Assembly (NCBI GenBank): GCA_900543165.1 | Contig: UQQQ01000046.1 | Location: 1 to 15,335, forward strand | Length of the DNA stretch: 15,335 nucleotides | Direction: 5' to 3' | From: an uncultured Dialister sp. | GTDB lineage: Bacteria > Bacillota > Negativicutes > Veillonellales > Dialisteraceae | Shown here: piece by piece, positions 6,692-12,979 of the stretch | Layout: the number at the start of each line of letters is the position of its first letter | Numbering within the stretch: the first letter of the stretch is position 1 | Notes under the pieces: generated by a model | Told to the model about the DNA's origin: nothing | Database searches by the model: none | Seen by the model: only the letters and a program-made list of their open reading frames with translations | Made by a program: the position numbers and the translations under genes

Positions 6692-8245
6692 ATGTACGAC
6701 ACATTCACCGAACTCGGCGTGAAGCCGGAAATTTTGAAAGCCGTAGAGGATATGGGCTTTGAAGAACCGACCCCCATCCAGAAAGCCGCTATCCCTACCG
6801 CGCTCACCGGGAAAGACCTGATCGGACAGGCGCAGACCGGCACCGGCAAGACCGCTGCTTTTGGCATTCCGATCCTGGAGCGGATCAACATTTCCGAGAA
6901 GGGACCGCAGGCCGTCGTCCTCTCGCCGACCCGTGAGCTTGCCATCCAGTCTGCGGAAGAGATCAACCATCTGGCCCAGTACATGCCGATCCATGCACTG
7001 CCGATCTACGGCGGACAGGATATCGAGCGCCAGTTCAAAGCGCTCAGAAAGCACCCGAATATCATCGTCGCGACCCCGGGCCGTCTGATGGACCACATGA
7101 AGCGCGGCACCATCGATCTGTCTCATGTGCAGATCCTCGTGCTGGACGAAGGCGATGAAATGGTCGATATGGGATTCATCGATGATATCCGCACCATTCT
7201 GGCCGGCATTCCGGAAGAGCGCCAGACCATGTTCTTCTCCGCGACCATGCCCGCACCGATCCGCGAGCTGGCGGAAACCTTCCTGAAGGAACCGGAAATC
7301 GTGAAGATCAAAGCAGCGACTGTCACCATCGATCTCATCGAGCAGGAATACATCGAGCTGCCTGACCGTCAGAAATTCGATGCGCTCTGCCGTCTGCTCG
7401 ACATGCAGGATCCGGAGCTCGCGATCGTCTTCGTCCGCACGAAGCGCCGCTGCGATGAAGTGACAGAAGCTCTGAAGAAGAGAGGATACATGGCCGAAGG
7501 ACTTCACGGAGACCTTTCGCAGCAGAAACGAGACACCGTAGTCCGTCAGTTCAAGGAAAGCACCATCGACATTCTGGTAGCGACCGACGTCGCTGCCCGC
7601 GGTCTTGATATTTCCGGCGTCACCCACGTTTACAACTTCGACATGCCGCAGGATCCGGAGATCTATGTCCACCGTGTAGGTCGTACCGGCCGCGCAGGAC
7701 AGACAGGACTTGCGACGACCTTCGTCATTTCCAGAGAAATGGGCCAGCTCCGTGACATCGAGCGCGTCATCCGCCGCCGCATCAAGAGACGCGCAGTCCC
7801 GACTCTCTCTCAGGTCATCGAAGGAAATCAGAAGGCTGCCATCGAAAGTCTCTCGGATACCGCGCAGGCAGGAGGGCTCGAAGACTATAGAGAAAGCGCC
7901 GAAGACCTTCTGAATGATGTCGACTCCATCTCTCTCGTCGCTGCAGCGATCAAGCTCCTCACCAAGCAGCCGGACGTCACTCCGGTCAATATCACCGAAG
8001 AGCTTCCGAATTTCCGCAGAAGAAGAGGCAATGGCCCGCGCCGCCACTTCGATGGCGGAGACCGCCCGAGAAGACGTTTCCACGGGGAAGGCCGCGATGG
8101 GGCAGAAGGCCGTGATGGCCGCCGCTTCGACGGACGCCGCCGCCGTTTCGATAATAACAAAAACGGCTGCCGCGATAACCGCGGGAAGGACAGCAAGGGC
8201 GCGCATGAATCGAATTTCAAGCCGTATTTCAGAGAAGGAAACTAA
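6692..8245 (+). CDS. DEAD-box ATP-dependent RNA helicase (CshA/DeaD-like)
   Basis: Unwinds RNA duplexes using ATP; family members act in mRNA decay, ribosome assembly and cold adaptation. It is 517 aa. Motifs in order: Q motif with Q30, AQTGTGKT (47-54), PTRELA (79-84), TPGR (128-131), motif II DEGD (152-155) in place of DEAD, SAT (183-185), ATDVAARGLDI (297-307), HRVGRTGRAG (327-336). A CshA-like segment (NDVDSISLVAAAIKLL) follows, then a basic Arg/Gly/Asp-rich tail from about residue 440 that probably binds RNA. AGGAGG at 6682-6687 fixes the start. The gene is monocistronic, with its own promoter and terminator. A minus-strand reading frame covering it is a codon-bias shadow. Confidence 0.95.
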   Translation: MYDTFTELGVKPEILKAVEDMGFEEPTPIQKAAIPTALTGKDLIGQAQTGTGKTAAFGIPILERINISEKGPQAVVLSPTRELAIQSAEEINHLAQYMPIHALPIYGGQDIERQFKALRKHPNIIVATPGRLMDHMKRGTIDLSHVQILVLDEGDEMVDMGFIDDIRTILAGIPEERQTMFFSATMPAPIRELAETFLKEPEIVKIKAATVTIDLIEQEYIELPDRQKFDALCRLLDMQDPELAIVFVRTKRRCDEVTEALKKRGYMAEGLHGDLSQQKRDTVVRQFKESTIDILVATDVAARGLDISGVTHVYNFDMPQDPEIYVHRVGRTGRAGQTGLATTFVISREMGQLRDIERVIRRRIKRRAVPTLSQVIEGNQKAAIESLSDTAQAGGLEDYRESAEDLLNDVDSISLVAAAIKLLTKQPDVTPVNITEELPNFRRRRGNGPRRHFDGGDRPRRRFHGEGRDGAEGRDGRRFDGRRRRFDNNKNGCRDNRGKDSKGAHESNFKPYFREGN

Positions 8246-8290
8246 GGAAACGCTGATCCAATCTGATAACGATTGAATCAGTGTATTCCT
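8245..8290. mobile_element. 46-bp internally deleted form of the palindromic element
   Basis: AGGAAACGCTGATCCAATC followed by GATTGAATCAGTGTATTCCT: both ends of the 161-bp element joined with almost nothing between. It starts at the last base of the helicase stop codon, so the end of the gene borders the element. Confidence 0.65.
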
Positions 8291-8309
8291 AAGAAATGTG
8301 AATCGGAAA

Positions 8310-8337
8310 GCTCGCACTCTTTGGAGTGCGGGCTTTT
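8310..8337 (+). terminator. Intrinsic terminator of the helicase gene
   Basis: GCTCGCACTC, loop TTTG, GAGTGCGGGC (10 bp including one G-U) followed by TTTT. Confidence 0.8.
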
Positions 8338-8480
8338 GTCATGGGGAAATAGGCTTAGGGTTAGCCTATGGGGTGTCGCGCCCCCTTGATTACGATTGAA
8401 AGTCTCACTAGAACGAGAAATGAGAAATGCGAAATGTTGGTGCGGCGCATAGGAACATAGAAGCGCCGCGGAATTTTGAT
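8338..8480. repeat. Composite repeat module, reversed relative to its neighbours
   Basis: Carries AGGCTTAGGGTTAGCCT (an inverted repeat), GGGTGTCGCGCCCCC, and the GTGCGGCGC...GCGCCGC hairpin with an AT-rich loop. The parts are those of the other modules, but pointing leftward. No gene is visible. Confidence 0.65.
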
Positions 8481-8496
8481 AGTGCTTCGTGCTGTC

Positions 8497-8654
8497 GTCA
8501 TCGGAAGCGTAGCCGAGGGATCTTTCTTGCACTGCGGTCAGTATCACATAAGCACCGGTACGGAAACGACGCCTTAGTGCTACGTATTTTTGCTTTCACA
8601 CATCCTTCGTTTAGCGGTCTGCAAGAAAGATTTCTCGGCAACGCTTTCAATGAC
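8497..8654. repeat. 158-bp inverted-repeat element of the GTCATT...CTTGCA family
   Basis: The 35-bp arms 8497-8531 and 8620-8654 are inverted copies matching at 30 of 35 positions; the 88-bp centre contains no gene. Single arms of the same family occur near 1319-1358 and 12390-12425, so this is probably the complete form. Non-autonomous element or structured repeat; no protein is encoded. Confidence 0.65.
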
Positions 8655-8672
8655 GATACGAGAGTCTGATGT

Positions 8673-8945
8673 CTCCTAGTCACTAGTCACTCCTAATCCC
8701 TAATCCCTAGCTACGAATCCCTACCCCCTGCTTTCAAACTTCGGGGACAATGGGTTCAAAAGGTTCAGCGGGTTCAAAAGGTTCAACGGGGGCGGTGCGG
8801 CGCGAAATAAAAAAGCGCCGCGGAGTTTTGATTAAATATATGAGAATACGTCGTTCATGCAAGATGGGAAACCTGTTGAACCTTCAGAACCTATAGAACC
8901 TGTTGAACCTTCCCCGAACCTTGAACCCTGAACCCATCAACCTTC
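8673..8945. repeat. Heptamer-rich gap before the T-box promoter
   Basis: Contains TAGTCAC and TCCCTAA units (8673-8710), GGTTCAAAAGGTTCAGCGG units (8752-8790), a GGTGCGGCGC...GCGCCGC hairpin (about 8793-8821), and GAACCTGTTGAACCTTC and CCTTGAACCCTGAACCC units (8868-8940). The GGTTCAA block and the TTGAACC block are complementary and could pair across about 80 bp. No gene is visible. Confidence 0.75.
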
Positions 8946-8959
8946 CCTCAAACTTTCTA

Positions 8960-8987
8960 TTGACATTTCCTCTAAGAGTAGTAAAAT
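8960..8987 (+). promoter_or_regulatory. Promoter of the T-box leader
   Basis: TTGACA (8960-8965), 16-bp spacer, TAAAAT (8982-8987). A perfect -35 with a five-of-six -10, directly before the structured leader. Confidence 0.75.
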
Positions 8988-9002
8988 CAGATATACAATA
9001 AA

Positions 9003-9366
9003 AGAATGAAAGACAGAGAACGAGAGAAACAGCGACAGATGGCATAGAGAGCTGACGGATGGTGGAAGTCAGTGCAGAAGACGCTGCAGCTCACTCGGGA
9101 GTCTCAGGGATGATAAGTCTCTGACGCCGCCGGCGTTACGGGCAGGAAAGGCAAAGAACAGGACAGGATCGATCATGAGGAAGTCCCAGAGAGCTGCTGG
9201 ATGGTGAAAAGCAGTACCGGTCATGATGGATGATTATCCCCTGTGAGCCCCTTTTTCGAACGGAGTAGGGAAAGGCGCAGGTCCGCGTTAGGGACGAATT
9301 GAGTATAATGTAGGGTGGTACCGCGCATGTCGCCCCTACTTCCGAAAGGAAGTAGGGGCGTTTTTT
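9003..9366 (+). promoter_or_regulatory. T-box riboswitch with two Stem I domains (partial double T-box)
   Basis: The leader reads uncharged tRNA and allows transcription only when charging is low. The T-box TAGGGTGGTACCGCG is at 9311-9325; its UGGU would pair with a tRNA ending ACCA. Stem I-a: CGAG/CTCG and CAGCG/CGCTG enclose an internal loop, then AGAGAG (9046-9051) and a CTGAC-GGATGGTGGAA-GTCAG distal hairpin. The loop ends CTC-A (9090-9093), making CTC (Leu) the probable specifier. Stem I-b: AGAGAG (9188-9193), distal hairpin CTGCT-GGATGGTGAAA-AGCAG, and 3' loop GGATGATTATCC, where ATT (Ile) is the best but uncertain specifier. Only one antiterminator/terminator follows. Leu and Ile tRNAs both carry the A73 required; Asp tRNA (G73) does not. 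Confidence 0.85.
9331..9366 (+). terminator. T-box regulated terminator
   Basis: CGCCCCTACTTCC, loop GAAA, GGAAGTAGGGGCG (13 perfect base pairs), then TTTTTT. The competing antiterminator pairs GTAGGG (9310-9315) with CCCTAC (9334-9339). Confidence 0.95.
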
Positions 9367-9395
9367 GTTCTTCCGAAAGGAACGCGGACTGCTGC

Positions 9396-9635
9396 ATTTG
9401 AAAGCTGGGATGAGGGATTAGGAGCCTCGAGTGACTAGTGACTGGTGACTAAATACCACTTTCGGGCATCGCCACTATCTATACTCTGCGGCGCTTCCAT
9501 ATTTTTATGCGCCGCACCAGCACTCCTAACTCCTAACTCCTAACTCCTCACTGGCGAGCAAAGCTTTCATCCACAATCAGTGGACGAGGCACCCCACGAG
9601 CGAACCCCGAACCCTGAACCCTGAACCCGCTGACT
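9396..9635 (+). repeat. Composite repeat module between the T-box and its gene
   Basis: Near-identical inverted copy of the module at 4597-4790. It differs mainly by extra ACTCCTA units (four at about 9521-9547, where the other copy has one) and more CCCTGAA units, which shows that heptamer number changes between copies. It lies inside the transcribed region between the riboswitch and the aminotransferase gene. Confidence 0.85.
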
Positions 9636-9702
9636 CATTCTTTTATAGAACAACAGGCAATACAGAAGACACAGTCTTCTTATTTTGAAAGGAGAGATTG
9701 CT

Positions 9703-10911
9703 ATGGCAATTCGTTTTTCTGATGTACTCGAACAGATGGGTCCTTCTGACCTTGGTCCCCTCCTGGCTCTGACCGCGCAGCCGGATATCATTTCTTTTGC
9801 AGGCGGTCTGCCGGCTCCGAAGACTTTCCCGCTGAAGGAACTCACCGAAGTCGCTATCAAAGTCCGTGAAGAAGATGGCGCCGGCGCTATGCAGTACGGC
9901 CCGTCCCTCGGTTTCCTCGGCCTGCGTGAAGCCATCGCTGATCGCATGAACAAAATGTACATGCCGATGGGGATGGAAAAAGTTGAAGCGAAGAACATCA
10001 TGATCGTTACCGGCTCCCAGCAGGGTCTTGACATCACCGGCCGTGTCTTCCTGAACAAAGGCGACGTCGTTCTCTGCGAAAGCCCGACCTACCTCGGCGC
10101 TATCGGTGCCTTTGATTTCGAACAGCCAAGATACATCGAAGTCCCGACCGATGATGACGGCATCATTCCGGAAGAACTGGAAAAATATCTGGAATCCACC
10201 CCGAACGTCAAATTCATCTACGTCATTCCGAACTACCAGAACCCGACCGGCCGCTGCATGTCCCTCGAACGCCGCAAGAAAATGATGGAACTCGTCACCA
10301 AGTATGAAATCCCGGTTTTCGAAGACAACCCCTACGGCGATCTGCGCTTCGAAGGTGAAGAAATCGCTCCGCTCATCACCATGGATCCGAAACACCTCGT
10401 CATGTACTCCGGCACCTTCTCCAAGACGCTGGCTCCTGGCATGAGACTCGCATGGATGGTCTGCAATGATGAAATCCTCGCGAAGATGGATCTCGTCAAA
10501 GGCTCCACCGACCTTGCTACTCCATCCGTCACCCAGCGTGAAGTCGCTATGTACATGAGGAACTATGACTTCGAAGGACACGTCCAGGATAACTGCAAGC
10601 TGTATGGACATCGCCGTGACGTCATGTGCAATGCCATCAAAGAATACTTCCCGAAGGATGTCAAATGCACCTATCCGCATGGCGGCCTCTTCCTGTGGGT
10701 CGAACTGCCGGAAGGCTGCAACTCCCGCGACCTCTTCAAGTACGCACTGGAAAGAAAAGTCGCTTACGTACCGGGCGATGCTTTCTTCCCGGAATCCGGC
10801 AAGAAGAACTTCTTCCGTCTGAACTTCTCCTACAATGACGACGATGTCACCGTAGAAGGCGTAAAGAGACTCGCTGATGCGCTCAAAGCGTACCTCGCTG
10901 ACAAGAAATAA
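9703..10911 (+). CDS. PLP-dependent aminotransferase (LysN / 2-aminoadipate-type, probable branched-chain or broad range)
   Basis: Fold-type I aminotransferase of the MocR/ARO8/LysN group without a DNA-binding domain; 402 aa. Visible: the FAGGLPAP substrate motif, MQYGPSLGFLGLREAIA, TGSQQGLDI for the PLP phosphate, CESPTYLGA, YVIPNYQNPTG, FEDNPYGDLRF with the ring-binding Asp, and SGTFSKTLAPGMRLAW with the Schiff-base lysine (K241). The C-terminal PHGGLFLWVELP and NFFRLNFSY carry the carboxylate-binding arginine. The start is the ATG at 9703 (GAAAGGAGA upstream); a TTG at 9685 is less likely because it lies before that site. Exact substrates cannot be read from the sequence. The T-box with a leucine specifier suggests leucine or other branched-chain transamination; 2-aminoadipate or aromatic substrates are alternatives. 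Confidence 0.9.
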   Translation: MAIRFSDVLEQMGPSDLGPLLALTAQPDIISFAGGLPAPKTFPLKELTEVAIKVREEDGAGAMQYGPSLGFLGLREAIADRMNKMYMPMGMEKVEAKNIMIVTGSQQGLDITGRVFLNKGDVVLCESPTYLGAIGAFDFEQPRYIEVPTDDDGIIPEELEKYLESTPNVKFIYVIPNYQNPTGRCMSLERRKKMMELVTKYEIPVFEDNPYGDLRFEGEEIAPLITMDPKHLVMYSGTFSKTLAPGMRLAWMVCNDEILAKMDLVKGSTDLATPSVTQREVAMYMRNYDFEGHVQDNCKLYGHRRDVMCNAIKEYFPKDVKCTYPHGGLFLWVELPEGCNSRDLFKYALERKVAYVPGDAFFPESGKKNFFRLNFSYNDDDVTVEGVKRLADALKAYLADKK

Positions 10912-10930
10912 TCGAGAAACGTTGATCTGA

Positions 10931-10975
10931 AGGGGCTGTGAAGAAATGAGGATTCATTTCTTCACAGCCCCTTTT
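10931..10975 (+). terminator. Strong terminator after the aminotransferase gene
   Basis: AGGGGCTGTGAAGAAATGA, loop GGAT, then the exact complement (19 bp) and TTTTT. Near twin of the terminator at 15191-15237. A short remnant resembling the palindromic element end (GAGAAACGTTGATCTGA) precedes it at about 10914-10930. Confidence 0.95.
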
Positions 10976-10976
10976 T

Positions 10977-11072
10977 ACTTTGCTTTCATTTGGTTCATGG
11001 TTCAAGGTTCAGGGCTCTCGTGGCGGCTTCGTCGCCTTTTTTTAGAAGATGGTATTCTCGTATCGCAGCCTT
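10977..11072. repeat. Duplicated post-terminator segment, copy 1
   Basis: CTTTCATTTGGTTCATGG, GGTTCAGGGCTCTCGTGG, GGCGGCTTCGTCGCC and TATTCTCGTATCGCAGCC occur in the same order, with few changes, at 15241-15335. The duplication includes the terminator in front, so the unit is at least about 140 bp. Confidence 0.85.
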
Positions 11073-11360
11073 CCCCTCTAGGGGAAGGTGCCCCGCAGGG
11101 GCGGATAGGGTGACTATGGCATGAAAGACAGTTGGGATAAGGTTTCCCGGTCACTCCTATGAGAGCTGCAAGTCCCCCGCGGCAGATTGAACGCGAAAAT
11201 GAGATGATCGTTATTTCACATCGCCCTTTTGCGAGCCTTGCAAAGGAAGAAAGGGCGGTGCGGGCTTCCCTGCGAAGCGGCATAGCAGGAAGGGAAATGG
11301 CATGGGGCGGCAGAGAGCCGCATCTTCCCATTGTGGAAAATGGTTTCATGCCCTATACTT
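11073..11360. other. Non-coding region with hairpins
   Basis: Begins with the palindrome CCTTCCCCTCTAGGGGAAGG (11070-11089) and GCCCCGCAGGGGC, followed by GGATAGGGTG, a combination seen as an interspersed repeat in many Firmicutes. Later CGCCCTTT and AAAGGGCG form a longer inverted repeat (about 11222-11259). Short open frames exist on both strands, but none has a ribosome site or a recognisable domain. Confidence 0.5.
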
Positions 11361-11413
11361 ACTGGTGACTGGTGACTGGTGACTGGTGACTGGTGACTGG
11401 TGACTGGTGACTG
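11361..11413. repeat. Perfect tandem array of seven ACTGGTG heptamers
   Basis: Seven identical 7-bp units plus ACTG. It is the cleanest array in the window, so probably the most recently expanded. Confidence 0.95.
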
Positions 11414-11459
11414 CGCTCATCCTTTAAGCGGTCTGAAAACCTTTGTTTTGGAAACACTA

Positions 11460-11620
11460 GGGAAACACTGATTAAATCGTTGTCAGATTTTACTCTTGAA
11501 TTTTTATGCATAGCGAGGAATAACCTGACGCGAATAGCGAGCTATTTAAGGAAGGCTATGACGAAGCTATGCATAAAAATTCTTGTAAAAGCTGACTCTG
11601 CGATTGAATCAGCGTTTCCC
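11460..11620. mobile_element. 161-bp palindromic MITE-like element, copy 2 (inverted)
   Basis: Ends GGGAAACACTGATTAAATCG and CGATTGAATCAGCGTTTCCC. Compared with the reverse complement of 1101-1261 it has the same length and the same interior landmarks (GACGCGAATAGCGAGCTATTTAAGG, TATGACGAAGCTATG in shorter pieces), with scattered substitutions. An extra partial end, GGAAACACTA, sits directly before it (11450-11459). Confidence 0.75.
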
Positions 11621-11676
11621 TTATATCAATTTACGCTTTATTTCTGATTTTCATTTTTTATCGCCCAGGAGGCACT

Positions 11677-12363
11677 ATGCCATTTACTTTGACCTGCCAC
11701 GTGTGTGGACAGAAGCTCACCCTTTTCGATCTGGATGTGAAGAAAAGGAAGGGGACGATCCGATGCAATCACTGCGGGGCCAAAATCAATTATGATCTGG
11801 ACCAGAGAAAGATTCAGCAGTCTGGCTTCTGGGCGGAGCGGGAGCCTGCCTTTGATCCGCGGGCGAAGAACCGTCTCATGCAGCAGATCGAGCGCGAAGA
11901 AAAGAGACGGGGGAAAGCGGTGGAGGCGGAGAGCGCAAGTGCGAAAGCGCCGCAGCATACGTTTGCCGAGAGCCCCTTTGCAGCGAAGGCAGGCTTTGCG
12001 AAGTTTGATCTGAAGACCGGAGAAATCGTGGGAGCCGGCGCTACGGCGAAGACAGCGCCAGCTGCGCCGCCAAAGTCACGCGGAGGCGAGAAAGAGATTT
12101 CTTTCAAGGTTGTCGACAAGAGCCATCAGAAGCGTACCATCCGCGCTGTGGAGAGCAGCGTGGCATCTGCGCATGCGTCCGAGCCGAAGAGCGAGAAGAC
12201 CTTCACCGCGCCGCCTCGCGTCGTGACGAGGACTGCGCATCGGAATATGACTCTTGTCCGGCAGGTGCAGAAAGCGCAGGCCGTCAAGCAGCCCGTGAAG
12301 CTATCCCGAGTCCAGTCCTTCTGGCAGAAGGTGAAGAGCTTCTTCGCGTTTGGGAAGAAGTGA
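11677..12363 (+). CDS. Zinc-ribbon protein with long basic low-complexity region
   Basis: 228 aa, function unknown. The first 40 residues form a small zinc ribbon with CxxC pairs C7-C10 and C30-C33, similar to the MJ0042-type domain found at the N-terminus of some bacterial membrane or regulatory proteins. The rest is rich in Ala, Lys, Arg, Ser and Glu, contains no clear membrane helix, and looks disordered. It ends in a short amphipathic basic segment (FWQKVKSFFAFGKK) that might touch membrane or nucleic acid. AGGAGG at 11667-11672 supports the ATG at 11677. It has no operon partner: the 161-bp element lies upstream and heptamers downstream. The stop codon TGA is embedded in a TGACTAG heptamer. 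Confidence 0.8.
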   Translation: MPFTLTCHVCGQKLTLFDLDVKKRKGTIRCNHCGAKINYDLDQRKIQQSGFWAEREPAFDPRAKNRLMQQIEREEKRRGKAVEAESASAKAPQHTFAESPFAAKAGFAKFDLKTGEIVGAGATAKTAPAAPPKSRGGEKEISFKVVDKSHQKRTIRAVESSVASAHASEPKSEKTFTAPPRVVTRTAHRNMTLVRQVQKAQAVKQPVKLSRVQSFWQKVKSFFAFGKK

Positions 12364-12505
12364 CTAGTGGCTGGTGACTAGTGATTAGGGACTTTCTCGT
12401 ATCGTCATTTCGAGCAAAGCGAGAAATCTTTGTCATTCGCGGCGAAGCCGCCACAACAATTCTCAACCCTGAACCCGTAACCCTGAACCCTTAATCCCTT
12501 AAACC
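12364..12505. repeat. Composite repeat between the zinc-ribbon and thioesterase genes
   Basis: In order: TGACTAGTGGCTGGTGAC heptamers, GTGATTAGGGA, the CGTATCGTCATTTCGAGC...GAAATCTTTGTC arm, GGCGGCGAAGCCGCC-like hairpin, then CCCTGAACCC and CCCTTAATCCC units before the next promoter. Same direction as the flanking genes. Confidence 0.8.
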
Positions 12506-12518
12506 ATCCTACTGATTG

Positions 12519-12527
12519 TGCTATAAT
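12519..12527 (+). promoter_or_regulatory. Extended -10 promoter of the thioesterase-murI unit
   Basis: TGCTATAAT, a perfect extended -10; a weak TTAAAC -35 lies 17 bp upstream. The leader would be only about 20 nt. Confidence 0.7.
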
Positions 12528-12556
12528 ATCTCCATTGACTAATGGAGGATACCGCT

Positions 12557-12979
12557 ATGTTTACCTATAAAAGAAGAGTGACATTTTACGAGACTGACGG
12601 CATGAAAGTGGTGCATCATGCGAACTACCTCAAGTATTTTGAGGAGGCGCGGGTGGAGTATCTGCGTGCGGGCGGTCTTGACCTGAATGAGCTGATGGAA
12701 GAGGGGATCGTATTTCCGATCGTCGAGGTCAGTGTGAAGTACCTGAAGTCTGCGTGCTATGATGATACGCTCCTCATCAGGACCTACCTTCGCCGCGTCG
12801 ACCGCGTGCGGCTGGACTTCGATTATGAAGTCGTGCGCGAATCCACGGGCGAGCTTCTGACGACGGGGCATACGGTCAATACATACACAAATATGAAGAC
12901 GGGCCGCATCGCGCGCATTCCGAAGGAAAAGATCGAAGGCCTTGTGAAGCTCTCGGAAGGAGACAGGATAAATGGATAA
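12557..12979 (+). CDS. 4HBT/YbgC-type acyl-CoA thioesterase
   Basis: Hot-dog fold enzyme predicted to hydrolyse acyl-CoA or acyl-ACP thioesters; 140 aa, the normal size. The signature YETDGMKVVHHANYLKYFEEAR (residues 11-32, key residues D14, H21, Y24, E29) matches the YbgC/FcbC class with its catalytic aspartate. The start at 12557 is preferred over the ATG at 12542 because GGAGG (12544-12548) lies between them. The gene overlaps murI by 8 nt and shares its promoter. Natural substrate unknown. Confidence 0.9.
   Translation: MFTYKRRVTFYETDGMKVVHHANYLKYFEEARVEYLRAGGLDLNELMEEGIVFPIVEVSVKYLKSACYDDTLLIRTYLRRVDRVRLDFDYEVVRESTGELLTTGHTVNTYTNMKTGRIARIPKEKIEGLVKLSEGDRING

Noticed and set aside
6476..8317. 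Minus-strand reading frame of 613 codons opposite the helicase gene
   Set aside because: It is a shadow of the helicase codon bias; it has no ribosome site or family motif, whereas the plus strand has every helicase motif.
9304..9309. TATAAT as an extra promoter inside the T-box leader
   Set aside because: No -35 at a suitable distance, and the bases belong to the conserved pre-antiterminator region.
9643..10680. Minus-strand frame of 345 codons opposite the aminotransferase
   Set aside because: Antisense shadow; the aminotransferase motifs are complete on the plus strand.
11002..11349. Small frames at 11002-11349 (-) and 11159-11368 (+)
   Set aside because: The first contains a SPRGEGC-like string that arises from translating a common intergenic repeat; neither has a ribosome site or a domain.
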